64,000 nt of DNA. Source: TMP-24 sp041397305. Lineage in GTDB: Bacteria; Pseudomonadota; Alphaproteobacteria; Rhodobacterales; Rhodobacteraceae. The position numbers and the translations under genes are program-made. The notes beneath the pieces were generated by a model, which worked only from the letters and a program-made list of their open reading frames with translations, did not search any database and was not told the DNA's origin. Shown piece after piece: positions 1-9,455 of the stretch. Every line of letters begins with the position of its first letter. Position 1 is the stretch's first letter. Location: NCBI GenBank assembly GCA_041397305.1, contig JAWKWX010000006.1:62001-126000 (forward strand), read 5' to 3'.

Positions 1-1
1 G

Positions 2-775
2 GTGAACCGCAAGGGCAACCGCGTGACCTCGGTCGATGTGACGCATTGGTCGAAGGACGGCTCCGCCCCGGTCGAGGAGCGGATCGAGGGCGATCACTTC
101 ATCAACACGATGGCGCTGCGCGACCTGATCCTGTGCATAGATCCGCCGCCGCCGCCGGAAGTGGTCGAGGCTGCCAACAAACTGAAGTATCGCGATTTCC
201 TGATCGTGACGCTGGTGCTCGACCATGCCGACCCGTTCAAGGACAACTGGATCTATATCCATTCGCCCAAGGTGAAGGTCGGCCGCATCCAGAATTTCCG
301 CGCCTGGTCGAAGGAAATGCTGCCCGACCAGAACACCGCCTCGATCGGCATGGAATATTTCTGCCAGGAGGGCGACGGCCTGTGGGAAATGAAGGACGAA
401 GACCTGCGTGAGCTTGCCGCGAAAGAGCTGGAACAGCTCGGCCTGGCAAAAGCTTCCGACGTGATCGGCGCCGCGATCATCCGCCAGCCCAAGGCCTACC
501 CGGTCTATGACGGCGAATATCGCGAGGCGCTCGACGTGCTGGAAGACTGGATCGTCAGCCTCGAGAACTTCCAGACCGTCGGCCGTAACGGGCTTCATCG
601 CTACAACAACCAGGACCATTCGATGTTGTCGGCCATGTATGCCGCGCGCAATATCCTGGGCGCCAAGCATGACGTGTGGAACGTGAATGTGGAACGCTCC
701 TATCACGAGGAATTCGAAATCAAGCGCGACGAGGATCCGGCAACGTCCGGCGCCCCGGCGATCGCTGCGGAATAA
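2..775 (+). CDS. FAD-dependent oxidoreductase, amine-oxidase family (C-terminal part, 5' end outside window)
   Basis: The frame is open to the left edge, so the N-terminal FAD-binding Rossmann half is missing and the GTG at position 2 need not be the start. The 257 visible residues resemble the substrate and C-terminal region of amine-oxidase or protoporphyrinogen-oxidase-like flavoproteins. A segment around residues 116-150 (GMEYFCQEGDGLW, then DEDLRELAAKELEQLGL) and a late VGRNGLHRYNNQDHSM stretch are typical of bacterial NAD(P)/FAD oxidoreductases found near glycan genes. The gene directly downstream starts 12 bases after its stop. Substrate unknown. The family call is fairly secure; the function is not. 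Confidence 0.65.
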   Translation: MNRKGNRVTSVDVTHWSKDGSAPVEERIEGDHFINTMALRDLILCIDPPPPPEVVEAANKLKYRDFLIVTLVLDHADPFKDNWIYIHSPKVKVGRIQNFRAWSKEMLPDQNTASIGMEYFCQEGDGLWEMKDEDLRELAAKELEQLGLAKASDVIGAAIIRQPKAYPVYDGEYREALDVLEDWIVSLENFQTVGRNGLHRYNNQDHSMLSAMYAARNILGAKHDVWNVNVERSYHEEFEIKRDEDPATSGAPAIAAE

Positions 776-787
776 CAGAGGCGGATC

Positions 788-1369
788 ATGGCAGGAAACG
801 GTCGCGCTGCCGGCGGCAAGGCGGGGGTCTATCTGTTCTGGGCGCTTCTGGCGGCGCCCGGCATCTGGCTGACCTGGGAACGGTTCGTCACCCACGCCAA
901 ACATGCCTATGTGCCGCTCTCGGGCGAGATTTCCGCGATCCTGCTGATCGTCACGCTGATGATCACGCCGCTCATGCTGCTTGTCGGCCCGCTTCCCTGG
1001 CTCAAGGCGCGTCGGCGCAACCTCGGGGTCGCGAGCTTTCTCTATGCGCTGCTGCATTTCGGCTTCTGGGCGGTCAATAGCCGTCTGCACGAGATCGTGC
1101 GCAGCTTCATCCGGCCCGAGATCGTCACGGGGTGGATCGCGACCGCGATCATGCTTGCCCTCGCTCTCACCTCGACGGACGCCGCCGTGCGCCGCATGGG
1201 GCCGGGCTGGAAGCGGCTGCAGCGCTGGATCTATCCGGCGGCGATCCTGACCTTCCTTCACTGGGGCACGACCGACAGCTTCCGCCAGGCCCTGATCTGG
1301 AGCCTGCCACTCATCCTGCTGTCGGTCTGGCGGATCGCGCGCGCCCGGCGGCGCTATGGCGGCGCCTGA
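788..1369 (+). CDS. MsrQ-like ferric-reductase-type heme membrane protein
   Basis: A 193-residue integral membrane protein with about five hydrophobic segments. The RRRNLG motif (75-80) before a helix containing His90 (ALLHFGFW), and a second His158 (FLHWG), match the ferric-reductase-like transmembrane domain of MsrQ/YedZ, where histidines bind b-type heme. In the characterised MsrPQ system MsrQ passes quinone electrons to the periplasmic methionine sulfoxide reductase MsrP. No msrP is visible here, so the redox partner is unknown. The gene starts 12 bases after the preceding flavoprotein and may be co-transcribed with it. Confidence 0.65.
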   Translation: MAGNGRAAGGKAGVYLFWALLAAPGIWLTWERFVTHAKHAYVPLSGEISAILLIVTLMITPLMLLVGPLPWLKARRRNLGVASFLYALLHFGFWAVNSRLHEIVRSFIRPEIVTGWIATAIMLALALTSTDAAVRRMGPGWKRLQRWIYPAAILTFLHWGTTDSFRQALIWSLPLILLSVWRIARARRRYGGA

Positions 1370-1458
1370 CCGGGTGAAGGACCGGCCGCATCAGGTCGCA
1401 AATTTGGCCTAGGGCGGATCGCGACCCCGTGCTAGCCTCCTTCAAAAGGGAGAATAAG

Positions 1459-1713
1459 ATGGGCCTGAACTCTATCATCGTGATGCTGGTCGTGGGCGCG
1501 GTCGCCGGCTGGCTGGCGGGTCAGATCGTCAAGGGCTATGGTTTCGGCCTTGTCGGCAACATCGTCGTCGGCATCGTTGGCGCCTTCGTCGCGAGTTTCA
1601 TCCTGCCCGTGATCGGGCTCGGCATGGGCGGCGGCATGGGAGCGGCCATCATCCATGCCACCATCGGCGCGGTGATCCTGCTCGTTCTGCTGCGGTTGGT
1701 GAAGGCGAGCTGA
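1459..1713 (+). CDS. GlsB/YeaQ/YmgE-family stress response membrane protein
   Basis: A very hydrophobic, glycine-rich protein of 84 residues with three predicted membrane segments and the family's N-terminal AGWLAGQIVKG motif (transglycosylase-associated fold). The ATG at 1459 was chosen over an in-frame codon at 1429 because an AAGGGAG ribosome site lies just upstream at 1447-1453 and the family starts at this Met. Members are small inner-membrane proteins often induced by stress. No biochemical role is established, and nothing around it points to a specific task. Confidence 0.75.
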   Translation: MGLNSIIVMLVVGAVAGWLAGQIVKGYGFGLVGNIVVGIVGAFVASFILPVIGLGMGGGMGAAIIHATIGAVILLVLLRLVKAS

Positions 1714-1746
1714 AGCACGACGCGAAGCCGGGCGAACGGCGCAGCC

Positions 1747-2664
1747 ATGCGCAAGACCGGCGGGCGCATCGTGACCATCGGCGAATGTATGGTGGAACTC
1801 GCGCCCCTGGATAGTCCGCGGGGCGAGAACCACTACCGGCAAGGTTTCGCGGGCGACACGTTCAACATGGCCTGGTATCTGCGCAGGCTGTTGCCGACCG
1901 AGTGGCTGGTGGACTATCTGACCGCGCTCGGCGACGATCCGATGTCTGTCGGGATGCGGGCCTTCATGGCCGACGCGGGGATCGGCACGGACCATATCGC
2001 CATCATTCCGGGTCAGGCACCGGGCCTCTATGCCATCTCGCCCGACCGGGGGGAGCGGAGCTTTTCCTACTGGCGCGGCCAGTCGGCGGCCCGCTGCCTT
2101 GCCGCGGATCGGGCACGGCTCGACCGCGCCTTCGACGGTGCGCGGGCGCTGGCCTGGTCCGGCATCACGCTGGCGATCCTGCCCGAGGCCGACCGCGCGA
2201 CGCTCCTGTCGGCGCTGTCCGCCGCACAGGCGCGCGGCAGCCTCGTGATCTTCGATCCGAACCTCCGCCCGCGCCTCTGGCCCGACAAAGACAGCATGTG
2301 CCGCTGGATCAGCCGCGCGGCGGCAGGCGCCGATATCGTCCTGCCCTCGTTCGAGGATGAAAGCGCCGCCTTCGGCGATCCCTCGCCCGAGGCGACAGCC
2401 GCGCGCTATCTGCAGGGCGGCGCGCGTCAGGTGGTGGTGAAGAACGGAGGGTCCGAGATTTTCTGGCAGGGGGCGGACGGCACGGGACGATATCGCCCAC
2501 CCCCTGTCGCCGATCTGGTCGACACGACGGCCGCGGGCGACAGTTTCAACGCGGCCTTCCTCGCCGCCTTGCTGGGCGACGCGCCCCTGGACGCGGCAAT
2601 CGCGGCGGCAACCGCCGTCTCGGCCCGCGTCATCGGCCAGCGCGGCGCTCTCGTCGAAATCTGA
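1747..2664 (+). CDS. PfkB-family sugar kinase, probably 2-keto-3-deoxygluconate kinase
   Basis: A 305-residue ribokinase/PfkB-fold kinase. The N-terminal GECMVEL strand (about 10-16) is typical of 2-keto-3-deoxygluconate kinases, and the C-terminal DTTAAGDSFNAAF signature starts at residue 259, with the catalytic Asp at 265. Such enzymes phosphorylate KDG to KDPG in uronic-acid or Entner-Doudoroff type catabolism. No other KDG-pathway genes are nearby, so the substrate is inferred from resemblance only. The start ATG lies 33 bases after the preceding gene. The 3' end almost touches the convergent mtgA. Confidence 0.7.
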   Translation: MRKTGGRIVTIGECMVELAPLDSPRGENHYRQGFAGDTFNMAWYLRRLLPTEWLVDYLTALGDDPMSVGMRAFMADAGIGTDHIAIIPGQAPGLYAISPDRGERSFSYWRGQSAARCLAADRARLDRAFDGARALAWSGITLAILPEADRATLLSALSAAQARGSLVIFDPNLRPRLWPDKDSMCRWISRAAAGADIVLPSFEDESAAFGDPSPEATAARYLQGGARQVVVKNGGSEIFWQGADGTGRYRPPPVADLVDTTAAGDSFNAAFLAALLGDAPLDAAIAAATAVSARVIGQRGALVEI

Positions 2665-2665
2665 C

Positions 2666-3421
2666 TCAGCCCTCGAAACAGGCGGCGCGGCCGCCGGCCT
2701 CGATCGTCTCGGCGCCCTGCACGATCTGTGCGGCCCGCCGCTTGATATAGCCCGAATTCTTCGCCGGGTTCCGCCCCTTCGGGTCAGGCAGGACAGAGGC
2801 GATGCGCGCGGCCTGCTGCGGGGTCAGCTCTGCCGCGCCGACGCCGAAATAATGCCGCGCGGCGGCATCGACGCCGAAAAGGCCGGGACCGGTCTCGGCC
2901 ACGTTCAGATAGACCTCAAGAATGCGCCGCTTGGTCCAGACGAGTTCGACAACCGGCGTCATGAGACCCTCAAGCGCCTTCCTGGGCCAAGACCGGCCCT
3001 GCCAGAGAAAGACATTCTTGGTGACCTGCTGGGAAATGGTCGAGGCGCCGCGCCCCTCGCCCTCCTCGATCGCCTTGCGGATCGCCTTCACATCGAACCC
3101 CCAGTGCTGGCAGAAGTTCGCATCCTCCGCCGCCACGAAGGCGCGCGCCACCACCGGTGGCATGTCCTCCATCGCCACCCAGGTCCGCTCGATCCCGCCC
3201 AGGCGGAACCGTTCGGCGATGATATAGGGCGTGAGGCGCGGGTTGACGAAAGCATAGATCACCACGAATGCCAGGAATGCGCCGGTGGCATAGACAAGCC
3301 CGCGCGCGAGAAGACGCGCGGTCATGCGCGCGAGCTCGCCCCAGGTCGGGATGTCTTCCTCGGGCACGGATCGCTTCGCCTTCCGCGGGGCGGTCTTCGG
3401 TTTTTTCGTGCGCTCGGCCAT
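2666..3421 (-). CDS. mtgA: monofunctional biosynthetic peptidoglycan transglycosylase MtgA
   Basis: A 251-residue GT51 glycosyltransferase that polymerises lipid II into glycan strands at the periplasmic face of the inner membrane. One membrane anchor spans about residues 38-59 after a basic cytoplasmic N-terminus. The GT51 signature is visible as AAEDANFCQHWGFD, with catalytic Glu99, followed by GASTISQQVTKN and the RRILEVYLN motif. No penicillin-binding domain follows, which separates it from bifunctional PBPs. The length fits MtgA. It is a single gene, convergent with the sugar kinase. Confidence 0.93.
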   Translation of the reverse strand: MAERTKKPKTAPRKAKRSVPEEDIPTWGELARMTARLLARGLVYATGAFLAFVVIYAFVNPRLTPYIIAERFRLGGIERTWVAMEDMPPVVARAFVAAEDANFCQHWGFDVKAIRKAIEEGEGRGASTISQQVTKNVFLWQGRSWPRKALEGLMTPVVELVWTKRRILEVYLNVAETGPGLFGVDAAARHYFGVGAAELTPQQAARIASVLPDPKGRNPAKNSGYIKRRAAQIVQGAETIEAGGRAACFEG

Positions 3422-3451
3422 GGCCTCATAGATACGCGCGCGGCGCCACGG

Positions 3452-4396
3452 TCAAGTCCGCCGCCGGATGCCCGGGCGGGACCGTTGCAGGACTGGCGCG
3501 TGCCGGGGCGGCACCACCGGGCGCGCGGCGCGCGGGCGGCGGGACAGGGGCCGCGCCATGAGTTCGGGAAAGACCGCCCTGATCTCTGCCGCAAGCGCCG
3601 GGTCGCGCTCGATCGCCTCCGCCGAGGGCAGAAGGCTCTCGACCGCGGCGCCTTCGGCACAGAGGATTTCATGCCGGTCGAACAGCAGGTGGAAATAGAC
3701 CACCTCGCGGCAGGGGGCGCGGGTCGCGTCATGGCCGTTTACCAGATGCAGTGCGGCGGCAAGGACTTCCGGCGACCCGAAATGCAGATCAGCCCGCCAG
3801 CCGCGCTGCAGGACGCGGTGCTGCGGCGACAGATAAAGCGGCCGCACATTGCCCAGCGCGCCGGTCGCGAAGCGGACAGGCGCCAGCGCCCCGACGCCCC
3901 GAACCTTCGCGCGCCCGATCCAGCGCAGCGGTTGCGGGCCGTGATCGAGCGTCTCGACCAGATCGCCGGGCGTCAGCGTTTCGACGGGAACCTCGCCCCC
4001 CGGAACCGCGATCCGGGTCCCCTCGGTAAAGCAGGCTGGACCAAGCTGAGAGGCCAGCATCGGTCCCTGGCTGGACACGAAGGTCGAGCTGACGAAAGTG
4101 CCGTTCCTCAGCACCTGCCCGTCGGTCGGCGTGAAGACCGCTCCGCCGCCCTGCAGTTCGAACGTCGTCCCGGTATAGGTGACGTTGCCTACACCCGGCA
4201 CATTGACGGTGATCGTATCGCCGGGCCAGGACCGCCGGATATCCAGCCCGCTCACGCTGTCATTGTTGAACCGGTCGAAATCGCCGTCATCGTTCTGATC
4301 GGTTATGGAAAGAAGGCTGAACGCGATCGGCGTGCCGGCGGCTGGCGGTGCCGACGCGTCGATGAAATAGAACTGGTCCGTATAGCTTGTCGCCAT
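3452..4396 (-). CDS. Hint (Hedgehog/intein) domain-containing protein
   Basis: A 314-residue protein of a kind common in Rhodobacterales. Residues 1-115 are a low-complexity, beta-rich, Asp/Gly-containing region. From Cys122 (ACFTEGTRI, then VETLTPGDLVETLDHGPQPLRWIGR) a Hint domain runs to about 260, including the conserved LYLSPQHRVL motif. The tail is Arg/Pro-rich. The Hint fold can carry out N-S acyl shift and autoprocessing with a first Cys and a downstream His, and both are present here, but this bacterial group has no established function. No signal peptide is seen. The partner and export route are unknown. Confidence 0.8.
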   Translation of the reverse strand: MATSYTDQFYFIDASAPPAAGTPIAFSLLSITDQNDDGDFDRFNNDSVSGLDIRRSWPGDTITVNVPGVGNVTYTGTTFELQGGGAVFTPTDGQVLRNGTFVSSTFVSSQGPMLASQLGPACFTEGTRIAVPGGEVPVETLTPGDLVETLDHGPQPLRWIGRAKVRGVGALAPVRFATGALGNVRPLYLSPQHRVLQRGWRADLHFGSPEVLAAALHLVNGHDATRAPCREVVYFHLLFDRHEILCAEGAAVESLLPSAEAIERDPALAAEIRAVFPELMARPLSRRPRAARPVVPPRHAPVLQRSRPGIRRRT

Positions 4397-4458
4397 CCGC
4401 TGCCCCGGCCTCCCCCTTCCCTCCTAGGTCGGACGGGCGGTCCTTGTCACGCGGAAAT

Positions 4459-4489
4459 CGCCCGTCCGGCCACCGCGGCCGGACGGGCG
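4459..4489 (-). terminator. strong hairpin downstream of gltB
   Basis: A perfect 13-base inverted repeat (CGCCCGTCCGGCC / GGCCGGACGGGCG) with a 5-base loop begins 6 bases past the gltB stop. On the minus strand it is followed by ATTTCC, only a short T run. It is placed as the terminator of the glt operon. A shorter related copy (GGACGGGCGGTCC) lies at about 4431-4443. Confidence 0.6.
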
Positions 4490-4494
4490 GGCGA

Positions 4495-7400
4495 TCATTC
4501 GGCGGGCATGGCCTGTGCTTCCACCGTCAGAGGATGGGGCAGATGCACCAGCATCTCCTTCGGGCAGACCTGGATGAACCGGTCCTTCTCCACCTGCCAG
4601 TTGGCGAGGATATGCGCGGCGCGGCGGCTGCCGGTTTCGGCCAGATGCCGTTCGATCAGGCCCTTCAGTTCAGCTTCCCAATGCGGATGGCTGACCGGAG
4701 AGGTCACCACGCTGTCGCGGTTCATCAGCTGCGCCGCATCGCCTTCCTGATCCCAGACATAGGCCATGCCGCCGGTCATGCCCGCCGCGAAGTTCGCGCC
4801 GATCCAGCCCAGGATCACCGCAACGCCCCCGGTCATGTATTCGCAGCCGTTCGACCCGCACCCTTCGATCACCACCTTCGCGCCCGAGTTCCGGACGGCG
4901 AACCGCTCGCCCGCCCGGCCCGAGGCAAAAAGATAGCCATCGGTCGCGCCATAAAGCACGGTATTGCCGATGATCGTGTTCTCGCCCGCGTCCAGGGGCG
5001 ATCCCATCGGCGGGCGCACGGTGATCACGCCCCCGGAAAGGCCCTTGCCGACATAATCGTTCGCGTCGCCCGAGACCTCGATCTTCAGCCCCGGCGCGGC
5101 GAAGGCGCCAAGCGACTGGCCGCAGGAGCCGGTCAGTTTCACCGTCAGATGGTCGGGCTGCAGGCTGTTCCGCATCCCGAACTTCTTCACGATATGGCTC
5201 GAAGCGCGCGTTCCGATCGTGCGGTGCGTGTTCCTGACCGCATAGGACAGCTGCATCTTCTCGCCCTCCTCGAAGAACCGCGCGCCATCGCGGATGATCT
5301 CGGCATCGAGCGTATCGGGCACCATGTTGCGCGGCTTTGACCGGTCGTAGACCACGCGGTCCGAGCCATCGACCGAGATCAGCAGCGGATTGAGGTCGAG
5401 GTCGTCGAGGTCGGCATGGCCGCGCGACACCTGCGTCAGAAGGTCCGCCCGCCCGATGATCTCGTCCATCGACCGCGCGCCGATGGAGGCGAGAAGCTCA
5501 CGCACCTCCTGCGCATAGAAGGTGATGAGGTTGACCACCTTGTCGGCGCTGCCGGTGAACTTGGCGCGCAGCCGTTCGTCCTGGGTGCAGACGCCCACGG
5601 GGCAGGTATTGGACTGGCACTGGCGTACCATGATGCAGCCCATGGCGATCAGCGCGGCGGTGCCGATACCGTATTCCTCGGCCCCCATCATCGCCGCCAT
5701 CACGATATCGCGGCCGGTGCGCAGCCCGCCGTCCGTGCGCAGCGTGATCCGGTCGCGCAGCTTGTTCATCGTCAGAACCTGATGGGCCTCGGTCAGGCCC
5801 ATTTCCCACGGCAGGCCCGCATATTTGATCGAGGTGCCGGGCGAGGCGCCGGTGCCGCCGTTATGGCCGGAAATCAGGATGATATCGGCCTTGGCCTTGG
5901 CCACGCCCGCTGCAATGGTGCCGACGCCGCTTGACGCCACCAGCTTCACCGTCACCTTGGCGCGCGGGTTGATCTGCTTCAGGTCATAGATCAGCTGCGC
6001 GAGGTCTTCGATGCTGTAGATATCGTGGTGCGGCGGCGGCGAGATCAGCGTCACCCCCGGCGTCGAATGCCTGAGCCGCGCGATCAATGCCGTGACCTTC
6101 ATCCCCGGCAGCTGGCCGCCCTCGCCGGGCTTGGCGCCCTGGGCCACCTTGATTTCCAGCTCCTCGCAGGCGTTGAGATATTCCGCCGTCACGCCGAACC
6201 GGCCCGAGGCCACCTGCTTGATCTTGGCCGACGGATTGTCGCCGTTCGATTCAGGCAGGAAATGCGCCGGATCCTCGCCGCCCTCGCCGCTGTCGGACTT
6301 CGCGCCGATCCGGTTCATCGCAACGTTCAGCGTCTTGTGCGCCTCGGGCGACAGCGCCCCCAGCGACATGCCCGGCGTGACGAAGCGCTTGCGGATCGAG
6401 GTGATGCTTTCCACCTCCTCGATCGGCACCGGACGACCCAGGGGCTTGATGTCCAGAAGATCGCGCAGGTGGATCGGCGGGTTGGCCCGCATCGCCATCG
6501 AATATTGCTTCCAGAGGTCATAGGACGCCCGGTCGCAGGCCGTCTGCAGCATATGCATCGTCTGCGCTTCCCAGGCGTGCTTTTCGCCCGACCGCCGCGC
6601 CTTGTAGAAGCCGCCGATCGGCAGGATATCGGCACCGCCCTTCCAGCCCCGCGCATGGACCTCCTCGATCTTGCGCTGGATGCCCATGATGCCGATGCCG
6701 GAAATCCGGCTGTGCATGCCGGGGAAATATTCCGCCACCATGGCGCGGGAAAGGCCCACCGCCTCGAAATTCAGCCCGCCCCGGTAGGAGGAGATGACCG
6801 AAATCCCCATCTTCGACATGATCTTCAGAAGACCCGCGTCGACCGCATCGCGATAGCGCCGCAGATTGTCCTCCAGCGCCCCGTCCAGCAGCCCGCGCCG
6901 CAGACGGTCGGCGATGCTGTCGAGCGCCAGATAGGCGTTCACTGTCGTCGCGCCGCAGCCGATCAGCACCGCGAAATAATGGGGGTCGATACATTCGGCC
7001 GACCGGACATTCAGCGAGGTGAAGGTGCGCAGGCCCTTGCGCGTCAGCCAGCTGTGAACGGCCGAGGTGGCAAGGATCATCGGCATCGGCACCTTGGCCT
7101 CGCCCTGATGTTCGTCGGTCAGCACCAGATGCCCGGCGCCGGAGCGCACGGCATCCTCCGCCTCGGCCCGGATCCGGTCGAGAGCGCGGCGCAGCGCCTC
7201 ATCGCCGTCCCCTTCGCCGAAGGTACAGTCGATGAACGCCACGCGGTCACCGAAAAGCCGCACCATCTCTTCGAACTCGGCATTCGCGATGAACGGGCTT
7301 TCAAGGACGAGGATTTCGGTCTGGCTCGAATCCTCGGCCAGAACGTTCGTGAGGTTGCCGAACCGGGTCTTGAGGCTCATCACCCGGCTTTCGCGAAGCG

Positions 7401-9033
7401 AATCTATGGGCGGGTTGGTCACCTGGCTGAAGTTCTGGCGGAAGTAGTGGGACAGGGGCCGGTACTGGCCCGACAGGACCGCGGGCGGCGTGTCGTCGCC
7501 CATCGAAGCGACCATTTCCTTGCCGTCCTCGGCCATGGGCGCCAGCACCTGTTCGAGGTCTTCATGCGTATAGCCGGCCGCGATCTGGCGGCGGCGCAGG
7601 TCCGCGCCCTCGAACAGCGCCTTCTCAGGGACGTCCTTCATCCGCTCGTTCAAGCTGATCACCTTTGCGACCCAGTCGCCGAAGGGCTGGCTGGCAGCCA
7701 GCTTGTCCTTCAGGTCCCAGTCGCGGAAGAGCTTGCCCTCTTCCATGTCGACCGCGATCATCTGGCCGGGGCCAAGGGCGCCCTTCTCGCGCACCGTCAT
7801 CTCGTCCACCGGCACCATCCCGGCTTCCGACCCGGCGATCAGCATCCCGTCGCCGGTCAGAACATAGCGCATCGGGCGCAGTCCATTCCGATCCAATCCG
7901 CCCACCACCCAGCGGCCATCGGTCATCGCCAGCGCGGCGGGGCCATCCCACGGCTCCATCACCGAGTTGCAATAGGCATACATGTCCTGCCAGGGCTTCG
8001 GCATCTCGACCGCCGATTTCGACCAGGCTTCGGGCACCAGCATGGTCTTCGCCATCGGCGCCGACCGGCCCGCGCGCACCAGCGCCTCGAACACGCTGTC
8101 GAGCGCGCCGGAATCCGACGTGCCGAAGGGGATGATCGGCTTGATATCCTCGGCCATCTCGCCAAACGCGCCCGAAGCCATGCGGATCTCGTGGCTGCGC
8201 ATCCAGTTCATGTTGCCCTTCAGCGTGTTGATCTCGCCATTGTGGGCGAGCATGCGGAAGGGCTGCGCCAGCGACCATTGCGGGAAGGTATTGGTGGAAT
8301 AGCGCTGGTGATAGATCGCGAAGGCAGACTCAAAGCGTTCGTCCGTCAGGTCGGGGTAGAAGGTCGCGACCTGCTCGGCCAGCATCATCCCCTTGTAGAT
8401 CACCGACCGGCAGGAGAGCGAGCAGAGATACATCCCCGCCACCTGCTGGGCGATCGCCGCCTTCTCGATCCGGCGGCGGATGATGTAGAGTTCGCGCTCG
8501 AACTGCTCTCGGTCGATGTCCTTTTCGCAGCGGATCAGGATCTGCTCGATCTCGGGCCGCGTCGCATTGGCCTTTTCGCCCAGAACGGACGTATCCACCG
8601 GCACATGCCGCCAGCCATAGATGTAATGGCCCATGCGCAGCACTTCGGTTTCCACGATCGTCCGGCACCGCTCCTGCGCGCCGAAGTCCGTGCGCGGCAG
8701 GAAGACCTGGCCCACCGCGATCAGTTTCTTCGGGTCCGGCTCATGCCCCGTGCGGCGCACCTGGTCATAGAAGAACTTGACCGGGATCTGCACATGAATG
8801 CCCGCGCCGTCGCCGGTCTTGCCATCGGCATCGACCGCGCCCCGGTGCCAAACCGCCTTCAAGGCGTCGATCCCGTTCTGCACCACCTTGCGGCTGGCCT
8901 TGCCGTTGATCGCCACCACAAGGCCGACCCCGCAGGAGGAATGCTCGTCCTCCTCCCGGTAAAGCCCGTTTTCGGCAAGCCACTTGCGACGGGCTTCTTC
9001 ATCACGCTCCCAGGTCTGGCTGAAGTCGGTCAT
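4495..9033 (-). CDS. gltB: glutamate synthase (NADPH) large subunit
   Basis: A 1512-residue GOGAT alpha subunit that transfers the amide nitrogen of glutamine to 2-oxoglutarate, the main ammonium assimilation step. A 33-residue propeptide precedes the N-terminal nucleophile Cys34 (HSSCGVGLV) of the class II amidotransferase domain. Then come the central domain, the FMN-binding synthase domain (GAKSDSGEGGEDP), the 3Fe-4S cysteine cluster (MVRQCQSNTCPVGVCTQ) and the C-terminal Gly-rich beta-helix. The length is typical of the family. Its ATG overlaps the stop of the upstream GFA gene by four bases (ATGA), so translation is probably coupled. It is the last gene of the operon gltD, secreted protein, GFA protein, gltB. 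Confidence 0.97.
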   Translation of the reverse strand: MTDFSQTWERDEEARRKWLAENGLYREEDEHSSCGVGLVVAINGKASRKVVQNGIDALKAVWHRGAVDADGKTGDGAGIHVQIPVKFFYDQVRRTGHEPDPKKLIAVGQVFLPRTDFGAQERCRTIVETEVLRMGHYIYGWRHVPVDTSVLGEKANATRPEIEQILIRCEKDIDREQFERELYIIRRRIEKAAIAQQVAGMYLCSLSCRSVIYKGMMLAEQVATFYPDLTDERFESAFAIYHQRYSTNTFPQWSLAQPFRMLAHNGEINTLKGNMNWMRSHEIRMASGAFGEMAEDIKPIIPFGTSDSGALDSVFEALVRAGRSAPMAKTMLVPEAWSKSAVEMPKPWQDMYAYCNSVMEPWDGPAALAMTDGRWVVGGLDRNGLRPMRYVLTGDGMLIAGSEAGMVPVDEMTVREKGALGPGQMIAVDMEEGKLFRDWDLKDKLAASQPFGDWVAKVISLNERMKDVPEKALFEGADLRRRQIAAGYTHEDLEQVLAPMAEDGKEMVASMGDDTPPAVLSGQYRPLSHYFRQNFSQVTNPPIDSLRESRVMSLKTRFGNLTNVLAEDSSQTEILVLESPFIANAEFEEMVRLFGDRVAFIDCTFGEGDGDEALRRALDRIRAEAEDAVRSGAGHLVLTDEHQGEAKVPMPMILATSAVHSWLTRKGLRTFTSLNVRSAECIDPHYFAVLIGCGATTVNAYLALDSIADRLRRGLLDGALEDNLRRYRDAVDAGLLKIMSKMGISVISSYRGGLNFEAVGLSRAMVAEYFPGMHSRISGIGIMGIQRKIEEVHARGWKGGADILPIGGFYKARRSGEKHAWEAQTMHMLQTACDRASYDLWKQYSMAMRANPPIHLRDLLDIKPLGRPVPIEEVESITSIRKRFVTPGMSLGALSPEAHKTLNVAMNRIGAKSDSGEGGEDPAHFLPESNGDNPSAKIKQVASGRFGVTAEYLNACEELEIKVAQGAKPGEGGQLPGMKVTALIARLRHSTPGVTLISPPPHHDIYSIEDLAQLIYDLKQINPRAKVTVKLVASSGVGTIAAGVAKAKADIILISGHNGGTGASPGTSIKYAGLPWEMGLTEAHQVLTMNKLRDRITLRTDGGLRTGRDIVMAAMMGAEEYGIGTAALIAMGCIMVRQCQSNTCPVGVCTQDERLRAKFTGSADKVVNLITFYAQEVRELLASIGARSMDEIIGRADLLTQVSRGHADLDDLDLNPLLISVDGSDRVVYDRSKPRNMVPDTLDAEIIRDGARFFEEGEKMQLSYAVRNTHRTIGTRASSHIVKKFGMRNSLQPDHLTVKLTGSCGQSLGAFAAPGLKIEVSGDANDYVGKGLSGGVITVRPPMGSPLDAGENTIIGNTVLYGATDGYLFASGRAGERFAVRNSGAKVVIEGCGSNGCEYMTGGVAVILGWIGANFAAGMTGGMAYVWDQEGDAAQLMNRDSVVTSPVSHPHWEAELKGLIERHLAETGSRRAAHILANWQVEKDRFIQVCPKEMLVHLPHPLTVEAQAMPAE

Positions 9034-9455
9034 GGGGCGTCTCCCTCGATATGCAGGTTCTTCGCTTCATAATCCGCCCGCGTCGCGCGGCGGTGGTCGC
9101 CCGCCAGCGCAAGGCCGGGCAGGGCGCGGTCGGTGTAGATCTCGCTTTTCAGCGGGATGTCGCGGGCCGCATCAAAGAGGCCCGGCATCAGGTCATAGGG
9201 CGCATCCGCCCGGTCGGTATTGCGCATCCACAGGTGCGAACCGCATGTCGGGCAGAAGGCGCGCTCGGCAAAATCGGTCGAGGCAAAGCGCGCGACCTCT
9301 CCCTCGACCGTCACGGCGGCCGCAGGCGCGTTGAAGCTGACGAACAGGGCCCCCGACCAACGCTGGCACATCCGGCAATGGCAGGCCCCGGTGAAGCCGC
9401 CATGTTCGGCCACCGTGATGGTGACGGCACCGCAGAGGCAATGGCCCTCGATCAT
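9030..9455 (-). CDS. GFA-family (Mss4-like fold) zinc protein
   Basis: A 141-residue protein with the complete zinc-ligand pattern of the GFA/CENP-V family: Cys6 and Cys8 (CLCGAV), Cys25, Cys27 and Cys30 (CHCRMCQRW), and Cys68 and Cys71 (CPTCGSHL). The family is named for glutathione-dependent formaldehyde-activating enzyme, but most members lack a proven activity. It overlaps gltB and the upstream gene by four bases each, so it is translationally coupled inside the glutamate synthase operon. A specific role in glutamate synthesis is not established; its presence there is worth noting. Confidence 0.88.
   Translation of the reverse strand: MIEGHCLCGAVTITVAEHGGFTGACHCRMCQRWSGALFVSFNAPAAAVTVEGEVARFASTDFAERAFCPTCGSHLWMRNTDRADAPYDLMPGLFDAARDIPLKSEIYTDRALPGLALAGDHRRATRADYEAKNLHIEGDAP

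Noticed and set aside
2852..4750. A 632-codon plus-strand frame across mtgA, the Hint gene and the gltB end
   Set aside because: It spans two real genes and a terminator and has no family resemblance; a GC-rich antisense frame.
6025..9072. A 1015-codon open frame on the plus strand opposite gltB
   Set aside because: It mirrors the codon structure of gltB, is Arg/His-rich without recognisable domains, and is a typical antisense frame of a high-GC gene.
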